Positions 33,611 through 46,504 are shown, numbered from the stretch's first letter. The stretch: 64,000 nt of DNA from Rhodamnia argentea (GCF_020921035.1 NC_063150.1:30861826-30925825), one strand, 5' to 3'. Notes: generated from the sequence alone by a model not told the origin. Numbers and translations are program-made.

Positions 33611-34435
33611 GTGTTTTTTTGTAGTGGAAAAATAGTAATGATATCGTCCAAAAAATGCGGGCAACCCATAGGATTAGAATTTTCAATTTCTCCGACCGAC
33701 ATGTACGGTAAAAGAACAGAATCCTCTATAATTGGTTCTCGACGACTAGTCATATATACCATTATTAAGACTATTATGTTTTTAATCTTTGAACCACAAA
33801 AAAAAAATGAATTTTATATTTTTAGAGAATCTCAAATTTTTTTCTCCTTCTAAAAAATATCTCTAAATAGCTTATTTTACGGATCAAACAAACGTGAGCA
33901 GTCAACTACCGTGTCAAATGTGTGTGAACATGCTAGTTTAGGATGAAACGAGTGCCACCTTTGCTAGGTTGAGGGAAAGGATATTTAGGCACATCGGCCT
34001 GCCCGCTCTAGCTGCTGCAACCTCGAGCCACCGTTCGATCGAAACAATGCATGCCCCCGCCACGCGACATCCGCTCCACGGGAGCACGAGGCCGGAGGAG
34101 TCCATGGAACCACCTAGACGATTTCTCTCGCGGAGCGGCGTTTCTTCTCCATTGAAACAGCACGGTATTCGGCAACTCTCGTAAGACAAGAGCTTGTTTT
34201 TCTAAGTGACGAAATTTTTTGGCTTTATGATAAAAAAGACCTTCCACATAAGCTTAAGGCAAGCAAACATGGAAGTTGAGAGACACTTTTCTCGTCTAGA
34301 AAGGGGTGCCCAAGTCAATACTAAACTTTTTTTTTCCTGTGAACGAGAGAATTCTAAACAGACAATCCAATGTTTCAACATCACGAGCCCACATAAGGCA
34401 AGAAGCAATGATGTTCAACCTTTCTGTCAGCTGGG

Positions 34436-35012
34436 AAAAGTGTCAAAAAATTCTTAAATCTATTATATTACTGTTAATTCGATTCTAAACATTTTGCTTT
34501 TATACTAATTGATTCCATCCCATCAATTTTGATCGGAAACCACTAATTTGGACGACAGTCGTCCCAAGTGGCACGGCTAGCACCGACGTTGACATTTTCT
34601 TATATATTAATATATATTTTTAAATATTTTAAATAGTTTTAATATTTTATCTTTTTTTTTTCTATAATTTCATTATTATTTCTACTGAGGGCCGGCAACC
34701 CTCACTGGCATTGGGCGAGGGCATCACGGCCCTCGTAGGCTGCTAGCGAGAGCTAGTGGGCCCTCAATGAAAAAAAAAGGTGTACGTAAAAGAAAAAGAA
34801 AGAAAAAAAACCAAAAAAATCATTAGAAATATTTAAAAGATATATAAAAAAAGTCTACTTCAATGCTAGTTGTGTTACGTATGACAACCGGCATCCACGT
34901 CATTATTTTTTATCAAAATTAGCTAGATTGACTTAATTGACATATATGCAAAAAGTTTACAATTAAATTGACACTAATGCAGTAAGTTTATGACTTTTTT
35001 GACATTTTCCTC
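34436..35012. mobile_element. Long-TIR MITE with GC-rich core, unit 2 copy of 18449
   Basis: Same ends (GGGAAAAGTGTCAAAAAA and the inverted GAGGAAAATGTCAAAAAAG), and a core with GAGGGCATCACGGCCCTCG. It was evidently present before the tandem duplication, since both units carry it at the same place. Confidence 0.65.
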
Positions 35013-36979
35013 CAATGTTTCCACATCAGCCCACACAATGCAAGAAGCATTAATGTTCAACCAAACGTTGGATCTTATTTGGGTAACGGTTTTTTTTTTT
35101 TTTTTTTTTTGCTTTCACCCACATGAATCGACAGAGAGGTGGATGTTACCCATCAAATCTTTAATTTAGGATGAACTTTCTTAACCATTGAACAGTTTGA
35201 AAGCGCGTAACAAAAGTTTAATACCTCATTGAAGAGGTCGCCAAGAGGAAACTCAAGTCCAAGCCTCGTTAATATATCCAATTGGATCCACTTTCACTCG
35301 AAACCTTAAGTTAACGAGTTATGAGCTAATTTGGATATAATAACTGCTTTACTACACATCAATTTTTCGATGTTGTACTTATCTAACACAACTCACACTC
35401 TATTCTAACATAAACCACCTTCCTAACTCCAGTTTAGAAGACCTCACTGGCATGCTTCATGGGGTTCTTACCAATTCTAGAGCTGTTATGCCTCTTCTCA
35501 GCATGCTTCATGTGGTTCACAACAACAATTTCCTGCATTTTTCTTCTCTTGGTCGAGGGGTGAATCCCCACAGAAATCCCCATTAATCTAATCAAGTTCA
35601 TTGCAGATGGGAGTAGAAAGGGTTTGTGTCTGCATATATAGTAAGAGGTCATCACTGTTAGCATTTGACGCACAAACTATAACGAAATAAAGAATAAAAG
35701 TGAGAAAGAGAATATTGAGACACAAAATTCATCCTAGTTCACTCTTAAATTGGGACTACATCTAACAAGAGATTTTTCCCGTGCTTTCATACCGATGGAG
35801 AATATGAATCATACTCCCAACAATCACACGGTCGACAAAAACAATTTTCCCAACTAAAGAGAATATATCTCTCTATAGATACATCACTCGACGCTCTCTC
35901 GACCCACCTTAAGTGAATGCTCCAAGAATCGAAGCCCGTGTAAACGGAAAACTTTCGAAAACATGCAATTCTCTAGAAGAAGGCCGTTCTCTAGATTCGT
36001 CAAGAAGCTCTGTTTATACTTTCATGAAAAGGGTAGCTTTCAACTGATGGGAAAAAACCTCCATGCAACCTTCTCCTCTTAACGCCAACCACCCATAGAT
36101 GACCAAGTGCATCAGGAAGTAAGAAAATCACTGTAGAACTGATAGTCAAAGTTGGACCGATGCACGTGCTGTCGATCAGCTTTCACAACTAGAACACAGA
36201 CCAAGAAATTTAAGTAACTGACCTAAGTAAATTCAAACCTTTCGCTATCACAGAACCATCACGTCTTCCTCCCATTGGCTCCAGGAACAAGACAACCCCC
36301 AACCAGAAACCCTAGGTCTCTTTTCTCTCTTCTTTCTTAATCCTAGTTTGGTGTAGTTTCGACATCAAGCGCGGCTCGAGCCTACGTAATCGCAGGTTTC
36401 GCTTTCTTTTCTTTTCTTTTTTATTCATTAGATATGAAGATAACAGCACTTATCTCCGGTTTTAGGGTTTTCGTACAGGCCCTGCCGAATCCGTACGGCG
36501 TTCTTCGGAGCCGGACGGCGGGGGGTCAATGCCAAAAACCCTCCTAAAGTGTCTGCTTCGACGTCGTTTTAGGAGACGATCTGTTTTCCAATGAATAGAA
36601 AGCCTGCATGCACCGGAGAAAACGTGATAAAAAGTGGGGCATAGCTACGAGATGACGACGGGGAACTTTGGCCCATGTCTCGTTATTTATTGAAAAAAAG
36701 AAGAGAGCTGTCGCTAAACGGAGTTTAAAAAGTGATTCTTGAAAGATGATGATGATGAACACTTCCTCCTAACTTTGGAGGGTACTTTTGTATATTAATA
36801 GCTTCGCTTGGAGTGTTGCTTGGGAAAGCGGTCGTGAGAAAAGTGCCATGCACGAGCCAAAGACAGTATTACGTAAGTGGGTGTGCGAGCACGTGGATGT
36901 GAGAGGTTGCTTTGGTATGAGATTCAAGAAGGCCATTCATTCGAATGGTGGGGAGAAGTGTTGGAAAAGTTCTAAACTT
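35013..36979. other. Non-coding part of unit 2
   Basis: Counterpart of 19073-20924; no supported gene. A poly-T run near 35091-35110 and about 70 flanking bases are extra relative to unit 1. Confidence 0.45.
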
Positions 36980-37378
36980 GTTGCATTGGTGCCGGATTAG
37001 TCTTTAAAGCTTTTCATTGCCCTAATTTAATCATGCACCTTTCAATCTATAGTCGATTTAATCCTTCCGGTTAGTTTTAGCTACGGACGTGGATGCCAAT
37101 TGTTGCCTATGACGGCAGGGCCAACCCTCACCGATCACCGAAGGAAAAGAGGAGAAAAGAGAGAGAAAAAAGAAAGGAAAAAAATATAAAAATTAAGATT
37201 TATTAAAATATTAATTAAAAAATTCATGCTAGCAATATCCGGCCAAAACTAGTCAGAATGACTGAATTGGCCCTAAGTCGAAAAAGGTTCAAGACTAAAT
37301 TGGCACAATTAAAATATTTAGAATTAAATTGACACTAATGCAGTATGTTTAAGATTTTTTGACACTTTTTCCCATTAA
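36980..37378. mobile_element. MITE-like element, unit 2 copy of 20925
   Basis: Matching arms and core (GGCCAACCCTCACCGATCACC) with scattered differences from the unit 1 copy. Confidence 0.5.
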
Positions 37379-37799
37379 AATACAGGGGGCATTTAGTATG
37401 ATGGGTGACTCTAGAAGTCCTTATTACCTTGTTTGAGTTGTATTTGATAATTGCAGTCGAGTGGAATCGAATCGAACTGAATTCAAAATCGCGTCTTCTC
37501 TTTGCGAATGTGCGTGCACGGTTTCACATTGGAAATCTCACCTGGGATATGGTACACCTGTACCGCAGAACTCACCTGTATAGGCTTCCGAAAATTGAGG
37601 TAGAACTCGCGCTAAAATCAGGACATCTACGCCTCGTGATGGAATTTGTAGGACGTAACTACAAAATCCACCGACTAAGTTCATGGGATCGGGGGCATGA
37701 TCGATTGTATATCTAGGTATTACGACAATACACAAGTCAATAGCACTTTTAGCAAGAAATTTCACTAATTTCGGAGAAAAAAAAAGTACAAAGTGAAAA

Positions 37800-37804
<5 letters not shown>

Positions 37805-37855
<51 letters not shown>
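37805..37855. repeat. GA microsatellite, expanded in unit 2
   Basis: About 50 bases of (GA), where the unit 1 counterpart near 21743-21757 has only a short run. This is a copy-specific expansion after the duplication. Confidence 0.9.
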
Positions 37856-37857
<2 letters not shown>

Positions 37858-37902
37858 CACAAGAATTATCAAATATCACCATGAAACAACTTTCTTTATC
37901 AT

Positions 37903-38402
37903 GAAAAAGTACCAAAAAAAAATTTTAAAACTTTTTTGTATTGGCACAAATTGAGTCAATTTGATCAATTTTAATCGGAATTTGTTAACATAGATAACGG
38001 CCACCCTATATGACATGGCCGACGCCAACGTGGACATATTTAGATGACATCATAACAATTTTTTGAATTTCTTATAATTTTGTGTTTTTTTCTTGTTTTT
38101 TTCCTTCCATTTTGGTTGGCGCAGGTCGTGACCCTTACCCATTGGCCGACAAGGGTCCTCGTCGACCCTCGCAGGGAAAAAAAAATAAAATAAAAACTTT
38201 AATTTTTTTAAGATTGTAAAAAAAATGTCCGCACTGTAGTATGATTGGCGTCCATGTCAGCGATTTCCAATCAAAATTGGCTTAATTGATTGAACTAGTA
38301 CAAATGCAAAACGTTTAAAACTAAATTGGTTCAATTCAAAGGTGTAAGACTAAATTGTTACCGACGCAATAAGTTTAAGATTTTTTTGATACTTTTCCCT
38401 TT
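37903..38402. mobile_element. MITE-like element, unit 2 copy of 21822
   Basis: Arms and GC-rich core (GGGTCCTCGTCGACCCTCG) match the unit 1 element. Confidence 0.55.
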
Positions 38403-38941
38403 CTTATCATCAATGAGCATTTTCCAAGTCGGTTTAAGAAAATAAAAGAGAAAGAAGATTAGAATAAGTACATACTTACATATACCGAGGTATAAACTCT
38501 CGATGCGCCCCCTAATCAAAGAGAGATTTTCGAACGTTTCCGAATCACGGCACTTCTCGTCCACCCCAGTCGGTCGCCGCATTGGTCCGGCGAGGACGCT
38601 TTTACATCCAATAATTGAGTTAAGAATACCGAACATCTACTTTTAGGAAGCGCACCCAAATCCTCGAGTGGTCAAAATCTGGAGATCTTTCGTTGTCCCT
38701 TGAAGAGGCCAACAAGTCCAGATGCCGAGCTGATGAAGCCACATGTTGAGTTTAGGGGGTGAGGGTACATTGGATCAGTACAAAATCGATCGTAATGTGT
38801 ACCAAACCACACATGTTGCCCTACCCCCTCTGCCTTTTGTCCATTTTCAGCTCTCCATCCACCCAACACACTGCTTCTTGGAGGGGTCATGCTTTGTGGG
38901 ATCACTCTAGAGTACCTAAAAATCTTGCCATGTTCAATCCA

Positions 38942-38944
<3 letters not shown>

Positions 38945-39036
<92 letters not shown>
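38945..39036. repeat. CT run followed by a long AT microsatellite, unit 2
   Basis: (CT) at about 38945-38986 runs directly into (AT) up to about 39036. Unit 1 has only about 11 bases of alternating TA at the same place. Confidence 0.9.
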
Positions 39037-39038
<2 letters not shown>

Positions 39039-41473
39039 CAGGCAATTTCCAGAAAAATTTGGCTAGAAGAGCTACATTAGACTTTCACCCAAAGGTTTAG
39101 GACTAAAGTGGCAGAGTTGCAGAGTTTAGGACTAAATTAGTATCCATATAATAGGTTTGTGGCTAATTGGACAAATTCCCTGCCGTCTCTCGAATGAGAA
39201 CCCTCGACCATCTATGCGAGGGACAATGGTGTTTTTTTTTGGGGGGAGGGGGGTCTAAAAGGGAAAATGTTTAGGAGTGAATTGGCAAAACCGCAATAAT
39301 TCCATGATATTGTGGACGGTTTCCCTAGTAGTAAATTAAACAACATGAATCGTGATTGTTGAGGATTCATTAACACCAAATTTGAGAAATACACAAAAGT
39401 ACCAAACCAAAGTGATGTTTATGTATTGGTTGTGCCTAAAATGCACCAAGACACACTACTTTGCATTAGCATACACGCATATAAAAAAAAAAAAAAAGAG
39501 AAATGAAATCACGTAGAATTTACTTCCTTATGTACAAAATTTCAAGGGGTGCACTCTCTGGTGCAAACATTAAGATTTGTGGGGATCTCACTCTTTATTA
39601 ATGCCAGTCTTTATTATTGTAAATTAGTTAAATGCCAGAACTAATCTGGCTTGCCCAAGTCAATAATCTCTTGGCATCCTAGGGCAAAAGTCCTGATTGG
39701 GTTTGAACTTTGCAAAATTAGATGGAACATAATGAATTTTGGTTTAAGGTTCTTGTCCCCCAAAATAAAAATAGCTGTTGACCCAGCAGCTGAGTGCAAG
39801 CTTGCAAGAAACCCTCAATTAGCCAAAAAAAAAAAAAGGAAAAAGTTTAATTGAAGCCATGGTAATGGCCGCGTCCCATAATGAAAAGACAAAAGAACAT
39901 CCAGTATTTTACAATGCCACCGCTGCCATCATTTCTTATAAACTATATATGTTTGGCCTGCTTTGGACATGTACAAGGCAAACTCAGCTTGGAATCCTCG
40001 TTGTACCTTTGTAGTTTATAATGAATCATGATGCAAGAAAGCGTCACCTTTATGAATAATTTAAGTAGGCAGGACTTAGAATTCTATCTTGTTTTGTTTT
40101 TTTGTTTTTGGTCTTTTTGATGTAACTGGTGTTGGTCAGAAAACAATAATCTTGGATGGACTCATTTTTCAACTTCCATCATAATTCAAATTTCATCACT
40201 TGACATTTGTCCTATGTTTTTTTCCCCAATTTCACTGCATCCCTTTTGCTTATATACCTAACTTGGAACTATAGTACATAGAGAACAAAATTAGATTTGA
40301 GAATGTCTCTGCCGTAATTTGTCTAAGTAATCTACTACAAAGTCCGTGAAGTTGGTTTAGTGTCAAGTAAAAAAAAAAAAATGCAAGTGTGGATCAAGTA
40401 CACGGTTTCAAGTTTCGGCTCGAGTCGTAACTTTTATCCGATGTGTCAAATTAAGTAGATGTATCATTAATCGAAATTTATATATTTATTAAAAAAAAAC
40501 AACGCAAAAGGTAGATCATAAAATGACCCTCGTAGGCTAGGAAAAGCTCGACTCTAGGAGAAGCATACCATGCATTAGTCTCTGTCGATTTATCTATCCT
40601 TATTCGTTGGTGATATTATTCTACTTCCTATGCAAAGAGCAAGTTCTCAGACTCTCCATTTTACCATTTAGAGAGGAAAATGCACAAAATTTGTTTGTTA
40701 TTGCTAGGAAACCTTCTGTTAGCCCTGCAATGAAATTAATATGGGTGATCGGTTTTTGGTCCGGTCCGGTCCCGTCCAGGAACCAAACTAGACCGGAAGG
40801 ACTGGTTCCCGAGTTTCTGAACCATGAATCGGACCGGATGATCTTTGGACCGGACTATCTGCTCCGGTTCGATTATCGGGAGGTCCGATGAAATCGGTGA
40901 ATTATTGTTAAGAGCAAGCAATGAACTTTAATTTTAATATGCTAATTAAAACTACATTTGCATTTAAGAAATAACAAATAAATAAAACACAATAAGTCCG
41001 ATCCTAGTAGTTTGATTCCTTCCAAAACTAGGAATTGAATTGGCACCTTCAGGAATGGGACCAAATCGGTAAAAAATTAAATAAAAAATAATCGGTCCGG
41101 TCCAAGCAGTCTGGTTCTCTCTAGAATTGGGCATTGAATCGACTTCTTTGAGAATCGGATCAAATCGGGTGATTCAGTCCAATCCTGACGATTTTTAATT
41201 CTGTCAGTCTGTCTTGCTCACTTTTAAAAATCAAAAGGGTCAGTTACGAAAGATAGTTCAAAGAGACGTAATGCGTCGAGCAAACAAAAACGGAGGAAGA
41301 GAAAATGACCTTCACGGGAGCCAGTCAAGAAGAGCCAAATCCATTTGTCATGCTCCCTTTCGTGTTCATGGGGCTGGGTGGCCGTTTGGCTTCTCTTCGT
41401 TTTGCTTCATGAATTTGACATAAATGAACTTGCGAAAAGGCAAAAAAATACTTTGCCCTTTAGCTCTGACCTT

Positions 41474-41477
<4 letters not shown>
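39037..41477. other. Non-coding part of unit 2 upstream of the WNK gene
   Basis: Counterpart of 22902-25262, without a supported gene. It holds an 80-bp segment absent from unit 1 (39941-40020) and a degenerate GGTCCGG/GAACCGG-rich element at about 40740-41190 (for example GGTCCGGTCCGGTCC at 40757). The WNK promoter should lie toward its right end. Confidence 0.45.
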
Positions 41478-41508
<31 letters not shown>

Positions 41509-41712
41509 ATAGTCGGTCGAGTCGATCATTCGCATGTCTATCTCTCTCTCTCTCTCTAACCAAAAGTTCCTAGAAAGCAATAATTTCTGCATGATAAACT
41601 GCCTTTTTCTCTTGCATATCCTTGGCGTGTCAGGAAAATTAGAAGGGAGAAGCTTCAAGGACAGAAGCTGCAAGAAAAAAAAGGAGAGACCTTTGGACTT
41701 GGAGATTGGAGA

Positions 41713-44700
41713 ATGAATGGTCTCACGCAAATCGAGCCAGACCCCTCTGAGTTTGTAGAAGTTGATCCCACTGGAAGATATGGCAGAGTACTCCAGATTC
41801 CCTCTCTCCCCGTCTGTTAAATCAGAATCTGTGTTTAATCGTCTAGATTGAGAGATTGATTTGAGTTTCTTCCTCTGTTGCAGTACAATGAGATCCTCGG
41901 AAAAGGAGCTTCGAAGACAGTGTATGTATTCGAAGCCGTCTCCTGTATTGTGAAAATTTTTGAATGACTCATTTCGTTTTTTCCGTCAAATTTTCATTCT
42001 TTTTGTTCAGAATCCGTCGGTTTCCATTTTAGATTCTGCAAATTTTTTGCTTTTAGTGTTTTGCTCCGAGCTACCACAAATGGGTCATCTTCAGATTGAG
42101 GATTGGTTTTGGTTCACCCTTTTCTGATGCAGTTACAGAGCATTTGACGAGTATGAAGGCATAGAGGTTGCTTGGAATCAGGTCAAGCTCTATGACTTCT
42201 TGCAGAGTCCTGAAGATCTCGAGAGGCTCTACTGTGAAATCCATCTCCTGAAGACGCTGAAGCACAAAAACATAATGAAGTTCTACACTTCTTGGGTCGA
42301 CACTGCCAATAGGAACATCAACTTTGTTACTGAAATGTTCACTTCTGGGACTCTTAGGCAGTGAGTATCTCGTGGGATTCTGGTGATTTCTCTGAAAAGG
42401 CTGCTCAAGATCCCCAATTGATATTTTTTTTTTTTGGTTTATTTTATTTCTCTGGCAATACAGGTATAGGTTAAAGCATAGGAGAGTTAACATTAGGGCA
42501 GTGAAGCATTGGTGCAGACAGATCTTGAAGGGACTTCTCTACCTTCACAGCCGCGACCCGCCCGTGATCCACAGGGATCTCAAATGTGACAACATTTTTG
42601 TCAATGGAAACCAAGGAGAAGTGAAGATCGGAGATCTTGGTTTAGCGGCGATTCTGCGGAAATCTCATGCCGATCATTGTGTAGGTACATGCTAATATTC
42701 CATCTGTCGAATACATAAAGTCAATAGCTGCCGCGGGAATCAATTTATCAATAAGAAAGGTGGAATTTGTATTGTTTTTGGTATTTTCTTGTTCAATGGA
42801 TATAGAGGTTGGTGGGTGAGGACAATTGTCAGTTCTTATGATTGAGGTGAATATCTCAGGGACGCCAGAGTTTATGGCTCCAGAAGTTTATGAAGAGGCT
42901 TACAATGAATTAGTAGACATATACGCGTTCGGGATGTGCGTATTGGAAATGGTCACGTTTGATTACCCATATAGTGAATGTACGCACCCTGCTCAGATCT
43001 ACAAGAAAGTTATCTCAGTAAGAGATCAGTCTCTCTCACATTATTTCATCATCATGCCTTTTGCTTTTGAGTCTTCAAGGGAAAGTAGATCCAATTATGA
43101 ATGTTTAATGTCTTTGCTTTAGGGAAAAAAGCCAGATGCTTTGTATAAAGTGGAGGATCCAGAAGTGCGACAGTTTGTCGAGAAATGCTTGGCTACGGCA
43201 TCTCATAGACTTTCTGCTAGGGAGCTTTTGGATGACCCTTTTCTTCGAGTTGATGAACGTGAATCAGATTTGAGATCACTGGACAATGGGAGAGAAGTTG
43301 ATGAGATGGGTCCTATGTCGAGGGAACCATACGTGCCTTGCAGCGATGGATCGTATAGTACTGGATATTGTAATGGTTATGGTTATACACCTGCAAATCA
43401 TTGGGGTTATCACCCAGCTGAGCTTGCATCCAGCGGGATGGAACTCTTCGAGTGCCATGACGATGATCATCCTGCAAATGTTGACATTAGCATAAAAGGC
43501 AAGAAAAGAGAAGATGGGAGCATATTTTTAAGACTCAGAATTGTAGATAAAGATGGTTAGACGCGAAAAACTGTCATTTTATTTTCAGCCTTTCTTCATT
43601 TCCCCTTTTCTCTGCTGACCAACTAAACATTATCTTTCATCATTCTGGGCAGGTCCTATCCGGAACATATATTTCCCTTTTGACGTCAAGATAGATACAG
43701 CATTAAGTGTAGCCACAGAAATGGTCGCTGAATTGGATCTAAACGACCAAGATGTGACTAAGATCGCTGATATGATCGACGGGGCGATATCTTCTTTGGT
43801 TCCAGAATGGAGGCCAGGGCCCGGAATAGAGGAAACACCAAAGTTTGCAAACCAAAAGTTTTGTGAGAACTGTGCATCCAACCGCACCTCCACTGGCTCC
43901 TTCGTGGATTTTTTATCGCATCACCCTGAGTTCACAAACTTGCAGATGCAGTGTTGCAGGAACGGATGCGCTTCAATGCATGGTAGGTTCGAGGAGATAA
44001 CCTGCCAAGCTGGTGGTCCGGAGCACCACACGAGAGAGGGTGCACCAAATGTGTGGAGCACATCAGAGGGTTCAGATTATCAGGATATCTGGGATCGGCG
44101 GGAAAGTCGTGAACTCAGTTCGGCAGGACCCTCTGAACCGAGTCACACCGATGAAGAGAGTGAAAGGTTGGATGTTTCAGTTTCAAAGGAAGCTGGGACG
44201 GAGTTGAAATCAGAAGATGAAGTCCCGTTTAGTGCTAGAGAATCTAATCTGCAAGTGACTGGTTCATGCTCGTCTTCAGCATCTCCATCTTTTTGCCGTG
44301 ATCGTTCAGATGATTATGGGGATGTGGTCCAGTGCGAAGCGAGATGGATGAAAGCGAAGTATCAGATGCAGTTGAGAGGACTCAAAGACCTACACCTTGG
44401 ACAGACTTCAAAAGTTTCTGCTCGCTCTAACCTGGAAGCGAAAACAAATACCGTGGTTTCGCCGACTGTGGTTCAACTTTTAAGTACACAGTTGCAGGAT
44501 AGAGGTTCGCTGAGCTTCCCTGCCTACAACGAGCATTCGACCGCAAATGGCCCTAACTCCATGTATGATGTTAGCCCCGATTTGGAAACCCGAAGGGCCC
44601 GAAATTGTGAGGCGGGTAATGACTCCTCAAGAGGAGAAGTAGGAACGGCCGCCGCCGAGAGTTTCTATGCCATGTCACTGCTTCCGCATGCGCTCCATAG

Positions 44701-44737
44701 GACAACATCCCTCCCCGTCGATGCTGTTCATATATAG
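41713..44737 (+). CDS. WNK: WNK (With No Lysine) serine/threonine protein kinase
   Basis: Seven exons give 745 residues: 41713-41787, 41884-41921, 42133-42360, 42464-42684, 42860-43017, 43123-43555, 43653-44737. All borders are GT..AG and phases fit. The kinase domain covers about residues 24-282. The glycine loop GKGASKTVY supplies the catalytic Lys (K36), while the usual beta-3 lysine position is Asn53 (EVAWNQVK), the hallmark of WNKs. HRDLKCDN has the catalytic Asp152, DLG is at 171-173 and GTPEF at 188-192. An OSR1_C-like domain follows at about 360-425 ([18 protein letters not shown]). The C-terminus [11 protein letters not shown] resembles the plant WNK1 type. Plant WNKs act in flowering-time, clock, stress and vacuolar ATPase regulation; which role applies here is unknown. 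The promoter and exon 1 are duplicated upstream. Confidence 0.95.
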
Positions 44738-45358
44738 GTTCATAAGGCACTTCTCAATCTTGTACAAGTCTAATACATCCCTAGAGAGACTGCAATTGTC
44801 GGATCGACCATTTTCAGCGGTGTAACGATGTTAGAAAAGCAATGCCAATGTCTATTCAGTCGCCATCCTTTACATTAGTCATTTGCCGAGTTCATTGCAA
44901 TGTCTGGCCTGGTTAAGTCCGAGCTCTCATTCATTTCTTTCGCCCGCCTTAAAAGTTAGATTAATTACATAGTTGACAGGCTTTCCAAGCTTGGGCAAGA
45001 AAAGTAAGCGGCATAGTCATTCTTATTTTGAATCATTTTTCGGTCGTTCCTTGGACGGAAGTCACATGTCCTTAAATCGAGAATTTCTCATTTTATTCGC
45101 AAGGTAAGGGGAATTGCTACAAAAGTGTGCAGAACCATCTACGCACAAGGAAAATTTCCTTGTACGGGTAATTTGGAACTCATGCAAGCCTCCCAAGATT
45201 TCACATGCACGATGTGGTTATGTAATTTGTAACGACCCGAGCCGACGATAGCATGGAGTGGTTGTATTCTAGAATGGCGAAGGGAGCAATGAAACGAACC
45301 GAACCGAATTGCACACTGAGCAGAGAAGAGTGTGCCTGGGATTTATACGTGAAAACTC
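44738..45358. other. WNK 3' flank and spacer
   Basis: Presumed 3' UTR followed by intergenic sequence. No gene seen. Confidence 0.45.
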
Positions 45359-45521
45359 GATGGGTAATCTTTTGAAAAAGTGTCTGCCTATGCACAAAAG
45401 AACAAAAGCATGATGCTCAGTATGAGACTGGTCAAAGCTGGATGGATAACCTTCTAGGAAAGTGTCTGCCTGTGCATAAACGGACAAAAGCGTGATGCTC
45501 GATGTGGAACAGGTCAAAACA
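45359..45521. repeat. 82-bp tandem repeat, two copies
   Basis: A unit starting GATGGGTAATC and containing AGTGTCTGCCTATGCA is repeated from 45441 as GATGGATAACC..AGTGTCTGCCTGTGCA. The copies differ at several positions, so the duplication is not very recent. Confidence 0.75.
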
Positions 45522-45937
45522 GACAATACCTCGAGTGAGCTAATCTAAGGATGCCATAGTAATCGTAACTATGCCAACATCGCTAGTGATGTCAAATTCA
45601 CAGACCCATCTGGTATGCCTAGCATTTCTGTGTTTTAAGATAATCGTGTACCTTAATGTCCCCAAAGCTGATCAAGATACAGAGGGGCTCTGTCCATGGC
45701 TGTCATGAGTTGGAGAGTTGAACATGGAGGAGCATGTGTACCTGCATCTGAATCATTTCCTTTCTTCCCAATCTTTACGTCGGACCGCCAGCCCTCGTGC
45801 CAATAATTTAGAGATGGGCTTTTCTTCTTTTTGATCAGAGAGAGAGAGAGACAGAGAGAAAGCATAATAGAGTGGGCCACCCAATTAAAAGCATCATGTC
45901 TCCATGCACACCCAAAAATAAAATAAAAAATAATTAA

Positions 45938-46345
45938 TAATACGAAAAATCTCAAATTAATATATTTATCACAAATTTATTTCAAATTAATTTTTTCACA
46001 GTAAAAAATCTCAAACTTGTACACTAATAATAAATTTACTCCAAACTAATTTTCTTATCATATTTAATCTCAAATTAGCATACGTGTGATAAATTTACCC
46101 TCCGTCAGTTTCTATTAAATTTGGCTTATATGAATTCTAAATTAGTATATCCGTAATAAATGGAGGGCGAAAATCTCAAATCGGTATACTTGTTAACTGT
46201 CACATGTCATCTAATCTAACGATTTGATACTAAAATTTCATGAAAATTGACAGAGAGTAAATTTATTACAATTGTACGAATTTCGAAATTTTTTTATGGT
46301 CAAAACTTTAATTTAGAGTAAATTCTTTAGGGACGCATGAATTTG
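45938..46345. mobile_element. AT-rich MITE-like repeat related to the element at 60483
   Basis: Phrases such as ATCTCAAATTA..TTTATCACAAATTTA and, inverted, GTAAATTTATTACA recur along this stretch, resembling the internal repeats of the Mutator-like MITE at 60483-60923. Ends and target duplication could not be fixed, so this is a tentative call. Confidence 0.35.
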
Positions 46346-46504
46346 AAGTTTTTCCTGACATTAATCCGAGAAGAAAAAACGGTACGCCCCATCTGCTTTC
46401 ACGCCCACCCACGTGAGAAAGGTTGATTAAAGGGCAGCCAGCGGCTGGTCCCACCACCACTTTTAGCAAAAGACGTCTTCATCTTTTGGGGGGCCAGACT
46501 TTCG

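Larger units (their letters stand above)
28583..33626. mobile_element. Non-autonomous CACTA (En/Spm-type) transposon, 5,044 bp
   Basis: The left end is CACTACAAAAAAAACACGG. The right end read inverted is the same with one A fewer, and similarity continues about 20 bp further inward (GCCACGAAAA). A 3-bp target duplication GAA flanks it (28580-28582 and 33627-33629), and unit 1 holds the empty site at about 17151-17170. These are the defining traits of CACTA elements. No transposase frame exists inside. The body is three arrays of GCGACGAA/TTCGTCGC motifs separated by a GC-rich segment and by an AT-rich segment containing plastid ycf2 sequence. Confidence 0.93.
25681..41851 (+). repeat. Tandem duplication unit 2 (16.2 kb with an inserted transposon)
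   Basis: This is the second copy of the unit described at 14289. It is longer mainly because of the 5,044-bp CACTA insertion at 28583-33626; removing it leaves about 11.1 kb. Other differences are the missing solo LTR, extra segments at about 27646-27722, 35072-35140 and 39941-40020, and longer GA and AT microsatellites. Unit 2 ends at 41851 in WNK intron 1 and continues uninterrupted into WNK exon 2. Confidence 0.95.

Noticed and set aside
37538..37915. 125-codon minus frame with a Ser-Leu repeat
   Set aside because: The repeat is a translated GA microsatellite that differs in length between the two units; no domain.
38759..39100. 113-codon frame with Ser-Leu and Tyr-Ile repeats
   Set aside because: Translation of CT and AT microsatellites.
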